The notes under the pieces were generated by a model. The model was not told where the DNA came from, did no database searches, and was given only the letters and a program-made list of their open reading frames with translations. This document shows positions 16,340 to 25,276 of a DNA stretch of 37,375 nucleotides, piece after piece (position 1 is the first letter of the stretch; each line of letters begins with the position of its first letter). This DNA comes from Microtetraspora fusca (lineage in GTDB: Bacteria > Actinomycetota > Actinomycetes > Streptosporangiales > Streptosporangiaceae), in the NCBI RefSeq assembly GCF_001570365.1, contig NZ_BBYK01000087.1:1-37375 (forward strand), written 5' to 3'. Both the position numbers and the translations under genes were made by a program.

Positions 16340-16972
16340 ATGGGCAGGCGCGCAGTCGGTGGGTCGGATCCGCGGGTGATCTCGAGCGACCTGCGCGCGC
16401 AACTGGTGGAACGAGCCGGGGTGATGTTCCGGCTCAACGGATTCGCCGGGACCAGCGTCGACGCGATATGCGCCGAGCTCGGCGTCTCGGGGCCGGCGCT
16501 CTATTATCACTTCGGGTCGAAGGCCGATCTGCTGTTCGAGTGCTTACGTATGCCCATGGTGGACCAGATCGCCCGCTGCCAGCAGGCCACTCTCGCCGAA
16601 CCGCCCGAGAGACAGTTGCCGAAGTTCGTCGAAACCCACGTTCAATGCGTGCTCGCTCAGCCTTATGTTCGCGAGCTTCGCGGAAACTCCGCGGTCAGCA
16701 TGGGAGTTCTGGTCGAGTCGCTTCCCCCGCCGCAGCGACGCGAGGTCCGGTCCCTGATGCACCAGCACGTGACGGATCTCAAACAAATCATCACGTCCGG
16801 GATGGCCAAAGGCGTGTTCCGGATCGTCGATCCGACGGCGGTATCGTTCGCCATCCTCGGGATGGCCGACAATGTGATGTGGGTTCAGCCCGATGGCCCC
16901 CTGACGAAGGATTCGGTCGCGCGGATGTACGGCGACCTGGCGCTCGCGATGGTGGCGAGCGCCAAAGGCTGA
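16340..16972 (+). CDS. TetR-family regulator
   Basis: The protein has 210 residues. The N-terminal helix-turn-helix covers about 18-65, with DAICAELGVSGPALYYHFGS as the recognition part. A ligand-binding helical domain of the fatty-acid/CoA-degradation TetR type follows. AAAGGGA at 16328-16334 supports ATG 16340. It converges on the SDR gene. Two identical TAACGATCGTTA palindromes lie upstream of the SDR and of the second transporter, and this regulator is the natural candidate to bind them, though no such site lies before its own gene. The ligand is unknown; an acyl-CoA would suit the neighbours. Confidence 0.88.
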   Translation: MGRRAVGGSDPRVISSDLRAQLVERAGVMFRLNGFAGTSVDAICAELGVSGPALYYHFGSKADLLFECLRMPMVDQIARCQQATLAEPPERQLPKFVETHVQCVLAQPYVRELRGNSAVSMGVLVESLPPPQRREVRSLMHQHVTDLKQIITSGMAKGVFRIVDPTAVSFAILGMADNVMWVQPDGPLTKDSVARMYGDLALAMVASAKG

Positions 16973-16997
16973 CTCCGTCAGCGTATGCCCTGCCGCC

Positions 16998-17903
16998 TCA
17001 CGACGACGGAAGCCATGCGTCCAGGTCGAGTGGCGCGACCAACCGTGAGGGCAGTTCATCGTCGAACTTCTCCAGCGTCCAACGGCCGCGGCTCCACAGT
17101 TCGTGGACGATCGTGGGCAGCGAGGAGATGATCAGATGTTCGCCTGTGATGTGGAAAACCTGGCCGTTCGCCCGGCACCGATGATCGGCGAGCCAGGCGA
17201 CGAGCGGGGAGACATTCGCCGGGTCCATCTGATCGAAGCCTGAAGCGGCGTCATCAGGTGCGGTCCGCACCCCGTCCGGCTCCGTGATCCTTGTCCGTCC
17301 GCCCGGGGAAACGACATTCGATCGAACGCCGTACTGCTGGGCTTCCAGGGCGACAACTCGTGAGAGCGCGAGCACACCCAATTTCGCGGTGGCGTAGTTG
17401 GCCTGCCCGAAACTGCCGGCGAGCCCGGCCACGGAGCTCGTCATGACGACGGAGGCGTCGGCCGGGTTCCCGGCCTTGGCCCGTTGCCGCCAGTAGGCCA
17501 CCGCGTGTCGGGTCGGTGCGGCGTGTCCTTTGAGGTGAACGCGGATCACGTCGTCCCAGTCGGCTTCGGTCATATTGGCGAGTGACCGGTCGCGGATGAT
17601 CCCGGCATTGTTGACCAGAATGTCGAGGTCACCGAAGGACTCGACGGCCATCTGAATCAGATCGGCCGCTTGAGACCAGTCCGATATGTCATGGCCACTG
17701 GCCACGGCTTGTCCGCCGAGGTCTCGAATCCGCTGGGCGACCTCCTGTGCCGGTGTCGGATCCGCTCCGGCGCCGTGTACGTCTCCGCCGAGGTCGTTCA
17801 CGACGACGTTCGCCCCCTGTCCGGCGAGTTCTAACGCGTGCGCGCGGCCGAGACCCCGCCCGGCACCGGTCACGATCGCGGTTCGCCCCTTGAGACGTGT
17901 CAT
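16998..17903 (-). CDS. SDR dehydrogenase, (3R)-hydroxyacyl-CoA dehydrogenase/MFE-2-like
   Basis: The protein has 301 residues and is a classical short-chain dehydrogenase. The cofactor motif is TGAGRGLG at 12-19, NNAG is at 98-101, and the catalytic set is Ser157, Tyr170 and Lys174 (YATAK). The long N-terminal loop with VVVNDLGGDVHG and the about 300-residue length match the dehydrogenase unit of peroxisomal multifunctional enzyme 2 and its bacterial relatives, which oxidise (3R)-hydroxyacyl-CoA esters using NAD+. It is divergent from the second transporter operon with twin palindromes between them, so it is probably co-regulated with uptake. Other SDR substrates such as steroid alcohols remain possible. 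Confidence 0.85.
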   Translation of the reverse strand: MTRLKGRTAIVTGAGRGLGRAHALELAGQGANVVVNDLGGDVHGAGADPTPAQEVAQRIRDLGGQAVASGHDISDWSQAADLIQMAVESFGDLDILVNNAGIIRDRSLANMTEADWDDVIRVHLKGHAAPTRHAVAYWRQRAKAGNPADASVVMTSSVAGLAGSFGQANYATAKLGVLALSRVVALEAQQYGVRSNVVSPGGRTRITEPDGVRTAPDDAASGFDQMDPANVSPLVAWLADHRCRANGQVFHITGEHLIISSLPTIVHELWSRGRWTLEKFDDELPSRLVAPLDLDAWLPSS

Positions 17904-17938
17904 CGCGGAATCCGCCCTTCGTTGTTCTAGCGGCGTTG

Positions 17939-17954
17939 CTTAACGATCGTTAAG
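17939..17954. promoter_or_regulatory. TetR-type palindrome, SDR side
   Basis: CTTAACGATCGTTAAG is a perfect 16-bp palindrome 36 bases upstream of the SDR start codon. Its 12-bp core TAACGATCGTTA recurs at 18050-18061. Confidence 0.8.
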
Positions 17955-18049
17955 ACGCTGCATGATGGCGTACCTAGCACAGCTCGGTCAAGAGCTGACA
18001 ACCCACCTGGTAGATCGCGTTCACCTGCTATTCGAGGTCCATTGACTTC

Positions 18050-18061
18050 TAACGATCGTTA
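18050..18061. promoter_or_regulatory. TetR-type palindrome, transporter side
   Basis: TAACGATCGTTA is a second perfect copy of the core at 17939-17954, placed directly after a TTGACT (18042-18047) that is a good -35 box for the transporter operon. Binding here would block that promoter. Confidence 0.8.
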
Positions 18062-18085
18062 AGGTTCACTTCCTGGGGAGATCGC

Positions 18086-19717
18086 ATGAGAGGCATGTCT
18101 ATGTCGGTGAAATCCCCACTTCGACTGGCTGCTGCGGCCGCTGTCGTCACTCTGGCCGGCGCGGCCTGTTCGGGCGAGTCGACAAGCAACGCAACGAAGG
18201 GCGGTGGATCCGAGCTCGCGGCGCCCGGCGGCACCGTCACCTACCGAATGGCAGGCGCACCCGATTCGCTCGATCCATTCAAGACCGTGACCGGCGCGAC
18301 CACCCCGATCACCTACGCGACGTACGACACGCTGGTGCAGTACAACCCGAGGACCAAGGCCTACATCGGCGTGGTCGCCAAGTCCTGGGAGGTCACTCCC
18401 TCGTCGATCAAGTTCCAACTGCGGTCCGACGTCAAATGCCGAGACGGCTCCGCATTCACTCCTACCGACATCGCCGCGTCTCTCAAGGCCTACATGGACC
18501 CCAAGACCGGCTCCCCCTACGCGACGCGCTGGCTGGGGAAGGCACCTTTGACCTTCACCGCAGACGACGCCGGCTCCACCCTGACCATCACCGCGGCCGA
18601 GCCGTTCGGCTCGCTGCTCGCCGGTCTCAAGATGGTGCCACTGGTGTGCCCGGCCGGGCTCAAGGACAGAGCGAGGCTGGCATCGGGCGCGGAGGGCTCA
18701 GGTCCCTATGAGCTCGCGGACAGCAAGCCGGGACTCTCCTACACGCTCAAGTTGCGGGACGACTACACCTGGGGACCCAGCGGAATGACGTCGGGAGCGC
18801 CAGGCGTGCCGGAGACCATCATCCTGAAAGTCATCAACAGTGACGCCACCGCGGCGAACGAGCTGCTCGCCGGCACCATCGACGTCTCCGGGCTCGGCGG
18901 TGTCGACGCACAGCGTGTCGAGAGCAACAAGTCCATCGCCAAGACCGTCGTCGCCACCCAGGGACAGTGGTCCGTGGTCGGTAACATGGAGGCCGGTCAC
19001 GTGACGGCGGACCCGGAGGTGCGACACGCACTGTTCCAGGCGATCGACCGGAGGGCCCTGCTTCTCGCCTACCTCGGTCCCACGGCGTCCGACATCGAGC
19101 TGGGGACGAGCGTCCTGCCGCCGAACATGCCGGGGTACGACGAAAGCACCAAGGAGCTCGTGCCCGAGTTCTCGCCGGAGGCGGCGAAGGCCACGCTGTC
19201 GGCAGCCGGATGGACCGAGTCGGGCGGGCATTGGACCAAGGATGGCAAGGTCCTGCAGGTGCGCGTCATCGGTGGCGCCGGGTGGGGGAACGCGAACGAA
19301 TATCTCGCCTCGCAGTTCAAGAACATCGGTGTCGATGTCAAGCTCTCCGTCACCGACGAAAACGGGTGGCTCGCCGACCTGTCGAGCGGAAACTACGACA
19401 TCACGATCTTTCCGATCGACGGCTCCGTCGAGGCGCCGACAGCCCTGATGTCGTTCTACGTCGGCGCGCTCCCGCCGACCGGCACGAACTTCATTCGCAA
19501 CGGCGACGCCGAACTGACCGCGATCGTCGACCAGGCGGCGGCCTCGGTCGGGGCCGAGGCGGACAAGCTCTGGGCAACCGTCCAGACGAAGCTGCTCCGC
19601 AACTACGACCTGCTGCCATGGCAGGTGCCGGTCACGCCCATCTACACGTCCCCGAAAGTCACTCTGCAGATCAACGGCCTGCCGAGCACTCTCGCGATCC
19701 GCCGTACCAAGGGCTGA
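18086..19717 (+). CDS. Family 5 solute-binding lipoprotein of the second ABC transporter
   Basis: The protein has 543 residues and is an SBP_bac_5 member like the one at 5917, but clearly divergent from it. The lipoprotein signal ends with LAGAAC, giving lipidated Cys28. The family's early segment DSLDPFKTVTGA and later CRDGSAFTPTDIAAS are present. GGGGAG (18075-18080) lies five bases before ATG 18086. This protein binds the solute for the transporter encoded downstream. Although the family is named for peptides, members also bind opines, glycosides and other compounds, and the surrounding CoA-degradation genes suggest a non-standard ligand. Confidence 0.92.
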   Translation: MRGMSMSVKSPLRLAAAAAVVTLAGAACSGESTSNATKGGGSELAAPGGTVTYRMAGAPDSLDPFKTVTGATTPITYATYDTLVQYNPRTKAYIGVVAKSWEVTPSSIKFQLRSDVKCRDGSAFTPTDIAASLKAYMDPKTGSPYATRWLGKAPLTFTADDAGSTLTITAAEPFGSLLAGLKMVPLVCPAGLKDRARLASGAEGSGPYELADSKPGLSYTLKLRDDYTWGPSGMTSGAPGVPETIILKVINSDATAANELLAGTIDVSGLGGVDAQRVESNKSIAKTVVATQGQWSVVGNMEAGHVTADPEVRHALFQAIDRRALLLAYLGPTASDIELGTSVLPPNMPGYDESTKELVPEFSPEAAKATLSAAGWTESGGHWTKDGKVLQVRVIGGAGWGNANEYLASQFKNIGVDVKLSVTDENGWLADLSSGNYDITIFPIDGSVEAPTALMSFYVGALPPTGTNFIRNGDAELTAIVDQAAASVGAEADKLWATVQTKLLRNYDLLPWQVPVTPIYTSPKVTLQINGLPSTLAIRRTKG

Positions 19718-19763
19718 CCGGAGATGAAGGCAACTGGGCAACGGACATCGTTTGGAGCGGCCC

Positions 19764-20786
19764 GTGGCTGAAGAGGCAGCCGTCGTCTCCCGCCCGACTC
19801 AGCAACTGTCGAGTCGGGCGGGGTGGAGCGACATCAAGGCGCGTCACCCGTGGCTGGTTTTCCTGCTCTCCCGCGTCGCACGGCTCGTTGTCGTATGCGC
19901 GCTGCTGCTCGTCGGCACTTTCTTGATGGTTCGGCTGATGCCCGGCGACCCGGCTCGGCGGATCCTGGGCCTGCAGGCCACGCCGGAAGCCGTTGAGCTC
20001 ACCCGGCACCGCCTCGGGCTGGACAGGCCGCAGTTCGAGCAGTTGTGGTCGTACTGCTGGAACGCCCTGCACCTGGACTTCGGCGAGTCGTTCAGCCAGG
20101 GAGTGCCGGTACGGGAACTGATCGCCGAGCGCTTCCCGAAGACGGTGGAGCTCGCGGCGGCGGCCACGATGGTGCTGCTCATCGTGGGCTTCGGGGTCGG
20201 CACCCTCATGGCCGTTCTCACCCGCGACGGGCGACGACCCAGACTGGACGCCACGTACGGCACCAGCATGGGTGCGCTCAGCGCTGTCCCCGACTTCGTG
20301 CTGGCCGCACTGTTCGCAGTGGTCTTCGGTCTCTACCTCAAATGGTTTCCGGTCGCGGGGGACAACGGTCTGTCGAGCTTGACGTTACCCACGTTGGCGG
20401 TGGCCATCCCAGGCATCGGGTTCCTGTCGCGAGTAGTGCGCGCCGAGGCCCTCGACGTCCTCTCGCAGAACTATGTCCGAACCGCACGAGCGAAGCGGCT
20501 GACCGGTCGGCGGATCTACATCCGGCACGTGATGCCGAACGCCGCCTACGGTGGCGTGACCCTCGCCGGCGTCTCCTTCGCCTCGCTCGTGGGTGGCACG
20601 GTCGTCGTCGAGCAGGTCTTCAACTGGCCGGGCATGGGGTCCGCGCTGACCAGCGCGGTCGTGAACCGTGACTACCCGGTCGTGCAGGCGGGGGTGCTGC
20701 TCCTCGGTGCCACCGTCGTGATCGTGAACACCCTCGTCGACGTCCTGCTCGCGATCGTCGACCCCGGCGCGTTGCGGGAGAACTGA
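19764..20786 (+). CDS. Opp/Dpp-type ABC transporter permease (DppB-like)
   Basis: The protein has 340 residues with a polar N-terminal extension of about 30 residues before the first membrane helix. The DppB-type segment LMVRLMPGDPARR is followed by the permease core with EAA loop ARAKRLTGRRIYIRHVMPN. GTG 19764 was chosen over the TTG at 19752 because GGAG at 19754-19757 is correctly spaced for it. Its TGA stop shares one base with the next ATG. Confidence 0.9.
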   Translation: MAEEAAVVSRPTQQLSSRAGWSDIKARHPWLVFLLSRVARLVVVCALLLVGTFLMVRLMPGDPARRILGLQATPEAVELTRHRLGLDRPQFEQLWSYCWNALHLDFGESFSQGVPVRELIAERFPKTVELAAAATMVLLIVGFGVGTLMAVLTRDGRRPRLDATYGTSMGALSAVPDFVLAALFAVVFGLYLKWFPVAGDNGLSSLTLPTLAVAIPGIGFLSRVVRAEALDVLSQNYVRTARAKRLTGRRIYIRHVMPNAAYGGVTLAGVSFASLVGGTVVVEQVFNWPGMGSALTSAVVNRDYPVVQAGVLLLGATVVIVNTLVDVLLAIVDPGALREN

Positions 20787-22675
20787 TGCGCAACAAATAC
20801 CTGCACGCCCTTTTCCGGACACCCAGCGGAGCGGTCGGATCGCTGACTCTCCTCCTGATCATCGCCCTTGCCGTCGTCGGGCCGCTTCTGTGGCACGACG
20901 CGGCGCAGGCAGAGAATGTGACCAACCTCAATCTCGGAGTGTCCCGAGATCATCTGTTCGGGACCGACGGGTTGGGCCGTGACGTCTTCGCGCGCACCAT
21001 GGTCGCCACACGCCTGTCGCTGCTCCTGGCCGTCGGCGCGGCGGTGGTGGGAGCGATCCTCGGCTATGTCGTCGGAATCGTGATCGCCGTTCTGCCCGCC
21101 CAGCTTCGACGCGTGTGTCTGGCCGCGGTCGACGTCTCGTTGAGCTTCCCGGTGATTCTTCTCGCGATCGTCTTCGTCGCGATGTTCGGAGGCGGCACGA
21201 CGAGCACCATCGTGGCAATCGGCATCGCCTTCGCGCCGCCGCTCGCGCGGCTGTCGAGCAATCTGGCGCTTGCCGAATCACGCAAGGAATACTTCCGGAT
21301 CGCGCGAACCCTCGGTGTGCCGACCCGAACCCTCCTCCCCCGCTACCTTCTCGCGAACATCGCCGAACCGCTGTTGTTGACGTTCTTCTACGCCATCGGC
21401 TCAGCGCTCGTCGCCGTGTCCGCGCTCTCCTTTCTGGGCATCGGCGTCCAACCGCCCAGCTACGACTGGGGAGTCCTGCTCGTCAACGGCTTCACGCTGC
21501 TGTACGTGCAGCCGGCCGCGGCCCTGGGTCCGGCAGCCATGATCGTCGTTACCGGTATCGGCCTGGCTCTCGTCGGCGAGGCGTCGGCCCGGGCCGCCAA
21601 CCCCAGACTCGCAGGGGCGCGACGCCGCACGGCAGGCGACGACGCACAGAACGCGCAGGCAGCCGCCGAACCGACACCCGATGACCCAACGTCCGACGAC
21701 CTGGTACTCGACGTCCGGGACCTCCGCGTCGCGTTCGACACCCCCGCCGGTGAAGTGGTGCCCGTACGCGGCATCGACCTGCGGATACGTAAGGGAGAGG
21801 TGCTCGGCCTGGTCGGCGAATCCGGATCCGGGAAGAGCATGACCGCCCTGGCCATCGCCGGCCTGGCGCCGGCCAACGCGCGGGTCACCACGGAACGTTG
21901 CCGCTTCCTCGGACATGCCGGGACTCCCGCGGGTCTCAGGTCGCGGCGGATCGGGCAGCGACTCGCCATGGTCTTCCAGGACCCGGCGACGTCGTTGAAC
22001 CCGGCCATGCGGCTCGGCACGCAGATGACCGAGGCGGTTCGCGCCGGCGGCGTCGGCCGCCGCGAAGCCGTCGAACGCGCGGTCGAGCGGCTCACAGACG
22101 TCCGTATACCGGCGCCCGCGAGCCGGCTTCGCGACTTCGCCAACCAACTGTCCGGCGGTCAACGGCAGAGAGTCATGATCGCGATGGGCCTGATGACCGA
22201 ACCGGCGCTGATCGTCGCCGACGAACCCACCACAGCGCTCGACGTCACCGTACAGGCGCAGGTACTCAGTGTGCTTCGCGACGTCAACGTTCGAAGCGGA
22301 GCCTCGGTCCTGCTCATCAGCCACGACATGTCGGTGATCGCCCAGATGTGTTCCAAGGTCGCCGTCATGTACGCCGGAGCCATCGTCGAGTACGGCGACA
22401 CAGCCGACGTCGTACACCGGCCGCAACACCCTTACACCCGGGCGCTGCTCGCGTCGGTCATCACGCTTGACCACTCCGCGGAAAGCGAGGCGCCGGCCGA
22501 ACCCGGTGGCGTCGCACCGTCGGCCGACGGCCGGAACAGGCCGGGCGGGTGCAGCTACCTGGCCCGCTGCCCCATCGCCTCCGAGCGCTGCGCGGACGAG
22601 ATTCCGCCGCTCATGCAGGGCGCGGCCGGCGAGGTCGCCTGCTGGAATATGGCCGACAAGGAGCAGCTGGTATGA
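20786..22675 (+). CDS. Fused ABC transporter permease-ATPase (DppC-DppD fusion)
   Basis: The protein has 629 residues and joins two normally separate subunits. Residues 1-275 are a DppC-type permease with the early DHLFGTDGLGRDVFART motif and EAA loop ARTLGVPTRTLLPRYLL. A polar linker follows at about 275-305, rich in Ala, Asp and Pro. Residues 305-629 are a DppD-type ATPase with Walker A GESGSGKS (344-351), signature LSGGQRQR (455-462), Walker B LIVADEP (475-481) and a C-terminal Cys cluster (CSYLARCPIASERC). The frame is open throughout, so the fusion is real and not a frameshift. Such fusions occur in some actinobacterial Opp systems. It would fix one ATPase per permease. Confidence 0.92.
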   Translation: MRNKYLHALFRTPSGAVGSLTLLLIIALAVVGPLLWHDAAQAENVTNLNLGVSRDHLFGTDGLGRDVFARTMVATRLSLLLAVGAAVVGAILGYVVGIVIAVLPAQLRRVCLAAVDVSLSFPVILLAIVFVAMFGGGTTSTIVAIGIAFAPPLARLSSNLALAESRKEYFRIARTLGVPTRTLLPRYLLANIAEPLLLTFFYAIGSALVAVSALSFLGIGVQPPSYDWGVLLVNGFTLLYVQPAAALGPAAMIVVTGIGLALVGEASARAANPRLAGARRRTAGDDAQNAQAAAEPTPDDPTSDDLVLDVRDLRVAFDTPAGEVVPVRGIDLRIRKGEVLGLVGESGSGKSMTALAIAGLAPANARVTTERCRFLGHAGTPAGLRSRRIGQRLAMVFQDPATSLNPAMRLGTQMTEAVRAGGVGRREAVERAVERLTDVRIPAPASRLRDFANQLSGGQRQRVMIAMGLMTEPALIVADEPTTALDVTVQAQVLSVLRDVNVRSGASVLLISHDMSVIAQMCSKVAVMYAGAIVEYGDTADVVHRPQHPYTRALLASVITLDHSAESEAPAEPGGVAPSADGRNRPGGCSYLARCPIASERCADEIPPLMQGAAGEVACWNMADKEQLV

Positions 22676-23670
22676 CAGCACTGGAAGTAACCGACCTGCG
22701 TGTTCAGTACGGCCGGGGAGCGCGCGCCGTCCGCGCGGTCGACGGAGTCAGCCTCGCGGTCCCATCCGGTGGCACCCTCGGACTCGTCGGCGAGTCCGGA
22801 AGCGGCAAGTCGACGGTCGCCCGCGCGCTCGTCGGGCTCGCCCACGGCAGCTTTCAGCGCCTGGTCGTCGCCGACGCCGAGTTCAGTAGCTGGTCACGCC
22901 CGGCGGAAGCCCGGGTTCGCCGTCACGTCCAGTTCATCACCCAGGACCCGTCGTCGGCCTTCAACCCGCGATCCACCATCGGCGCCTCCATCGCCGAAGT
23001 GCTCGCCTCGCCGGTAAGGGAATCGGCGAGCGGGACGGCGCGCACCCCGGCCGAGCTGCTCGAACTCGTCGCCCTCGACACCGGCGTGGCCCGGCGCTAC
23101 CCGCACGAACTGTCGGGTGGGCAACTACAGCGCGCGTCCATCGCGCGCGCCCTCGCCGCCAGGCCGAGCGTCCTGATCGCGGACGAGATCACGTCCGCAC
23201 TCGACGTCGGAGTCCAGGCCGGCATCCTCCGCCTCCTCGGTGATCTGCAGAAGGAGCTGGCGCTCTCGATCGTCTTCATCTCACACAATCTCGCGGTGAC
23301 TCGACACATCAGTGACCAGGTCGCCGTCATGTATCTCGGCAGAATCGTGGAGGCGGGCGACTCGGAGGAAGTCCTCGTACAGTCGCGACACCCCTACACA
23401 CGCGCGCTCGTCGACTCCGTGCCTCGCCTCAAAGTCGGCGCGCCGTTGCGACTTCCGATTCAGTCCGAGCCCCCTGACCCACGGCGCCCGCCCGCCGGGT
23501 GCCGCTTCCATCCCCGCTGTCCGGTCGGGCCGCAGACGAACCCGGAGCGGACAGACTGCATCGAGCACGACCCCGGAACGATCGCGACGTCCGCGAGCGA
23601 TGCCGCGTGTCACTACGCGTCCCAGGCGACCCGAACGATCGCGGCGCAGGACACCACCGTACCCGGGTGA
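22672..23670 (+). CDS. Opp/Dpp-type ABC transporter ATPase (DppF-like)
   Basis: The protein has 332 residues. Walker A is GESGSGKS at 40-47, the signature is LSGGQLQR and Walker B LIADEITSALD has Asp171-Glu172 followed by Ile where Pro is usual. The switch reads ISHN, with the histidine kept. The C-terminal Cys cluster is CRFHPRCPVGPQ. ATG 22672 overlaps the preceding stop (ATGA). It completes the second transporter. Confidence 0.9.
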   Translation: MTALEVTDLRVQYGRGARAVRAVDGVSLAVPSGGTLGLVGESGSGKSTVARALVGLAHGSFQRLVVADAEFSSWSRPAEARVRRHVQFITQDPSSAFNPRSTIGASIAEVLASPVRESASGTARTPAELLELVALDTGVARRYPHELSGGQLQRASIARALAARPSVLIADEITSALDVGVQAGILRLLGDLQKELALSIVFISHNLAVTRHISDQVAVMYLGRIVEAGDSEEVLVQSRHPYTRALVDSVPRLKVGAPLRLPIQSEPPDPRRPPAGCRFHPRCPVGPQTNPERTDCIEHDPGTIATSASDAACHYASQATRTIAAQDTTVPG

Positions 23671-23742
23671 GCCCAGACCGGCCGACGCCAGGAAGACGGC
23701 GAATCCGGGCACGCCGCACCCATGGAAACACGAAGGGACACA

Positions 23743-24894
23743 ATGACAGGGCTCAAAGCACGCCCGGCCTATATCGCGGGCGTCGCCGAAACGCCGCTCG
23801 GCAAGGTGCTCGACCAGACCGAGCTATCGATGGTCGCGCTGGCCGCCAAAGAGGCGCTCGGAGAGGCCGGAATGACCATCGCGGACGTGGACGGCCTGTT
23901 CGTCAACTACATGGGCGAGGAGGGCACGGTCCAGGTCGGCGAGTATCTCGGAATCGAGCCGCGGGTCGCCGACTCCAGCGATCTGGGCGGAGCCGCCTTC
24001 GAGGCGTTCGTCCATCACGCCATGCTGGCGGTCTCAGCGGGACAGTGCGAGGTCGCGCTGATCGCGTACGCGTCGCGGCAGAGAAGCCGGCGCAACCGCC
24101 GCCCTCCCGCGGCCGACGCGGCCTCGCTCACCGCACAGTTCGAGCACCCCTACGGGCTGCCCGCTCCCATCGGGCACTATGCGCTCATCGCGGCCCGCCA
24201 TATGGCCCAATACGGCACCACATCAGAGCAGCTCGCACAGGTCGCCGTAGCGGCGCGCAAGTGGGCGGCGCTGAACCCGAAGGCGTGGATCAGAACGCCG
24301 TTGACCGTCTCCGACGTGCTCGAATCTCCACTACTGTCCGACCCGTTGCACACCCTGGACTGCTGTCTTGTGACCGACGGCGGAGGGGCCGTCGTCGTCA
24401 CGACACCGGAACGGGCGCGCGATGCCGCCAAACCCGCGGTGCGTGTCCTCGGAGTCGGACAGAGCCATACCCACTGGCACATCGACCAGATGCCCGATCT
24501 CACCGTCAGCGCCGGCGTGAAGTCGGGTGAGGCCGCGTTCCGGATGGCCGGGATCGTCCCCGCGGACGTCGACGTCCTCCAACCGTACGACTCGTTCACC
24601 ATCACCGTCATCAAGGCGCTGGAGGACCTCGGGTTCTGCGAGCGAGGCGAGGGCGGTCCATTCGTCGAGAACGGCCGGCTCGAACCAGGCGGTGACCTTC
24701 CGGCGATGACCACCGGAGGCGGCCTGTCGTACAACCACCCAGGCGCGCTCGGCGTTCTTCTTCTCGTGGAGGCGGTGCGTCAGTTGCGCGGCGAGGCGAA
24801 CGACCGCCAAGTCGCCGACGCCGAGATCGCCGTGGCGCACGGTGTCGGCGGGTTCCTGTCCACTTCTTCGACGGTGGTGCTCGGTCGTGACTGA
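23743..24894 (+). CDS. Thiolase-like protein without nucleophilic cysteine (SCP2-thiolase/Ltp2-like)
   Basis: The protein has 383 residues with a full thiolase fold. Where thiolases have the acylated Cys, this one reads DSSDLGGAAF (77-86), so ordinary thiolysis is unlikely. The features Tyr282 (QPYDSF) and Tyr330-Asn-His332-Pro-Gly resemble the Ltp2 group, which acts as a retro-aldolase on acyl-CoA substrates together with a DUF35 protein. The next gene is a DUF35 protein that overlaps this one by eight bases, as in those pairs. ATG 23743 was preferred over 23722 because GAAGGGA (23732-23738) precedes it. Proposed role: carbon-carbon cleavage of a beta-hydroxyacyl-CoA. A non-catalytic or condensing role is the alternative. 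Confidence 0.82.
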   Translation: MTGLKARPAYIAGVAETPLGKVLDQTELSMVALAAKEALGEAGMTIADVDGLFVNYMGEEGTVQVGEYLGIEPRVADSSDLGGAAFEAFVHHAMLAVSAGQCEVALIAYASRQRSRRNRRPPAADAASLTAQFEHPYGLPAPIGHYALIAARHMAQYGTTSEQLAQVAVAARKWAALNPKAWIRTPLTVSDVLESPLLSDPLHTLDCCLVTDGGGAVVVTTPERARDAAKPAVRVLGVGQSHTHWHIDQMPDLTVSAGVKSGEAAFRMAGIVPADVDVLQPYDSFTITVIKALEDLGFCERGEGGPFVENGRLEPGGDLPAMTTGGGLSYNHPGALGVLLLVEAVRQLRGEANDRQVADAEIAVAHGVGGFLSTSSTVVLGRD

Positions 24895-25276
24895 TCTCTA
24901 CTACGGTGATCCGCTGTCCCGGGCGTTCTGGGACGGGGCGCGCAACGGAGTCCTCGTCCTGCAGCGATGCGCCGACTGCGGCCGGTGGCAACACTATCCG
25001 CGCCCGCTGTGCCTCGGTTGCGAGTCGACCTCGCTGGAGTCCGTTCCGGCGAGCGGATCGGGGACCATCTACTCCTGCACGACGGTGAGGATCTCCGCGA
25101 GGCCCGACCTGGAGCCGCCCTACATCGCAGCCATCGTTGAACTGGATGAAGGACCAAGAATGCTGACAAACGTTGCCGGAGACACCGCACGAATCGGCGA
25201 TCGGGTACGAATCGGCTGGCGCCACCGCACCGACGCGCCGCCGCTGCCGATCTTCACGGTTGACGCCGATGCGTGA
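24887..25276 (+). CDS. DUF35 OB-fold protein with zinc ribbon
   Basis: The protein has 129 residues. A rubredoxin-like zinc ribbon has Cys28, Cys31, Cys42 and Cys45 (RCADC and CLGC), followed by an OB-fold of about 75 residues that ends with the usual VGDRV-type turn (IGDRVRIGW). DUF35 proteins bind acyl-CoA and pair with thiolase-like enzymes, holding the CoA part. The GTG at 24887 overlaps the thiolase-like gene, and its end overlaps the racemase gene, so the three are translationally linked. Confidence 0.88.
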   Translation: MTDLYYGDPLSRAFWDGARNGVLVLQRCADCGRWQHYPRPLCLGCESTSLESVPASGSGTIYSCTTVRISARPDLEPPYIAAIVELDEGPRMLTNVAGDTARIGDRVRIGWRHRTDAPPLPIFTVDADA

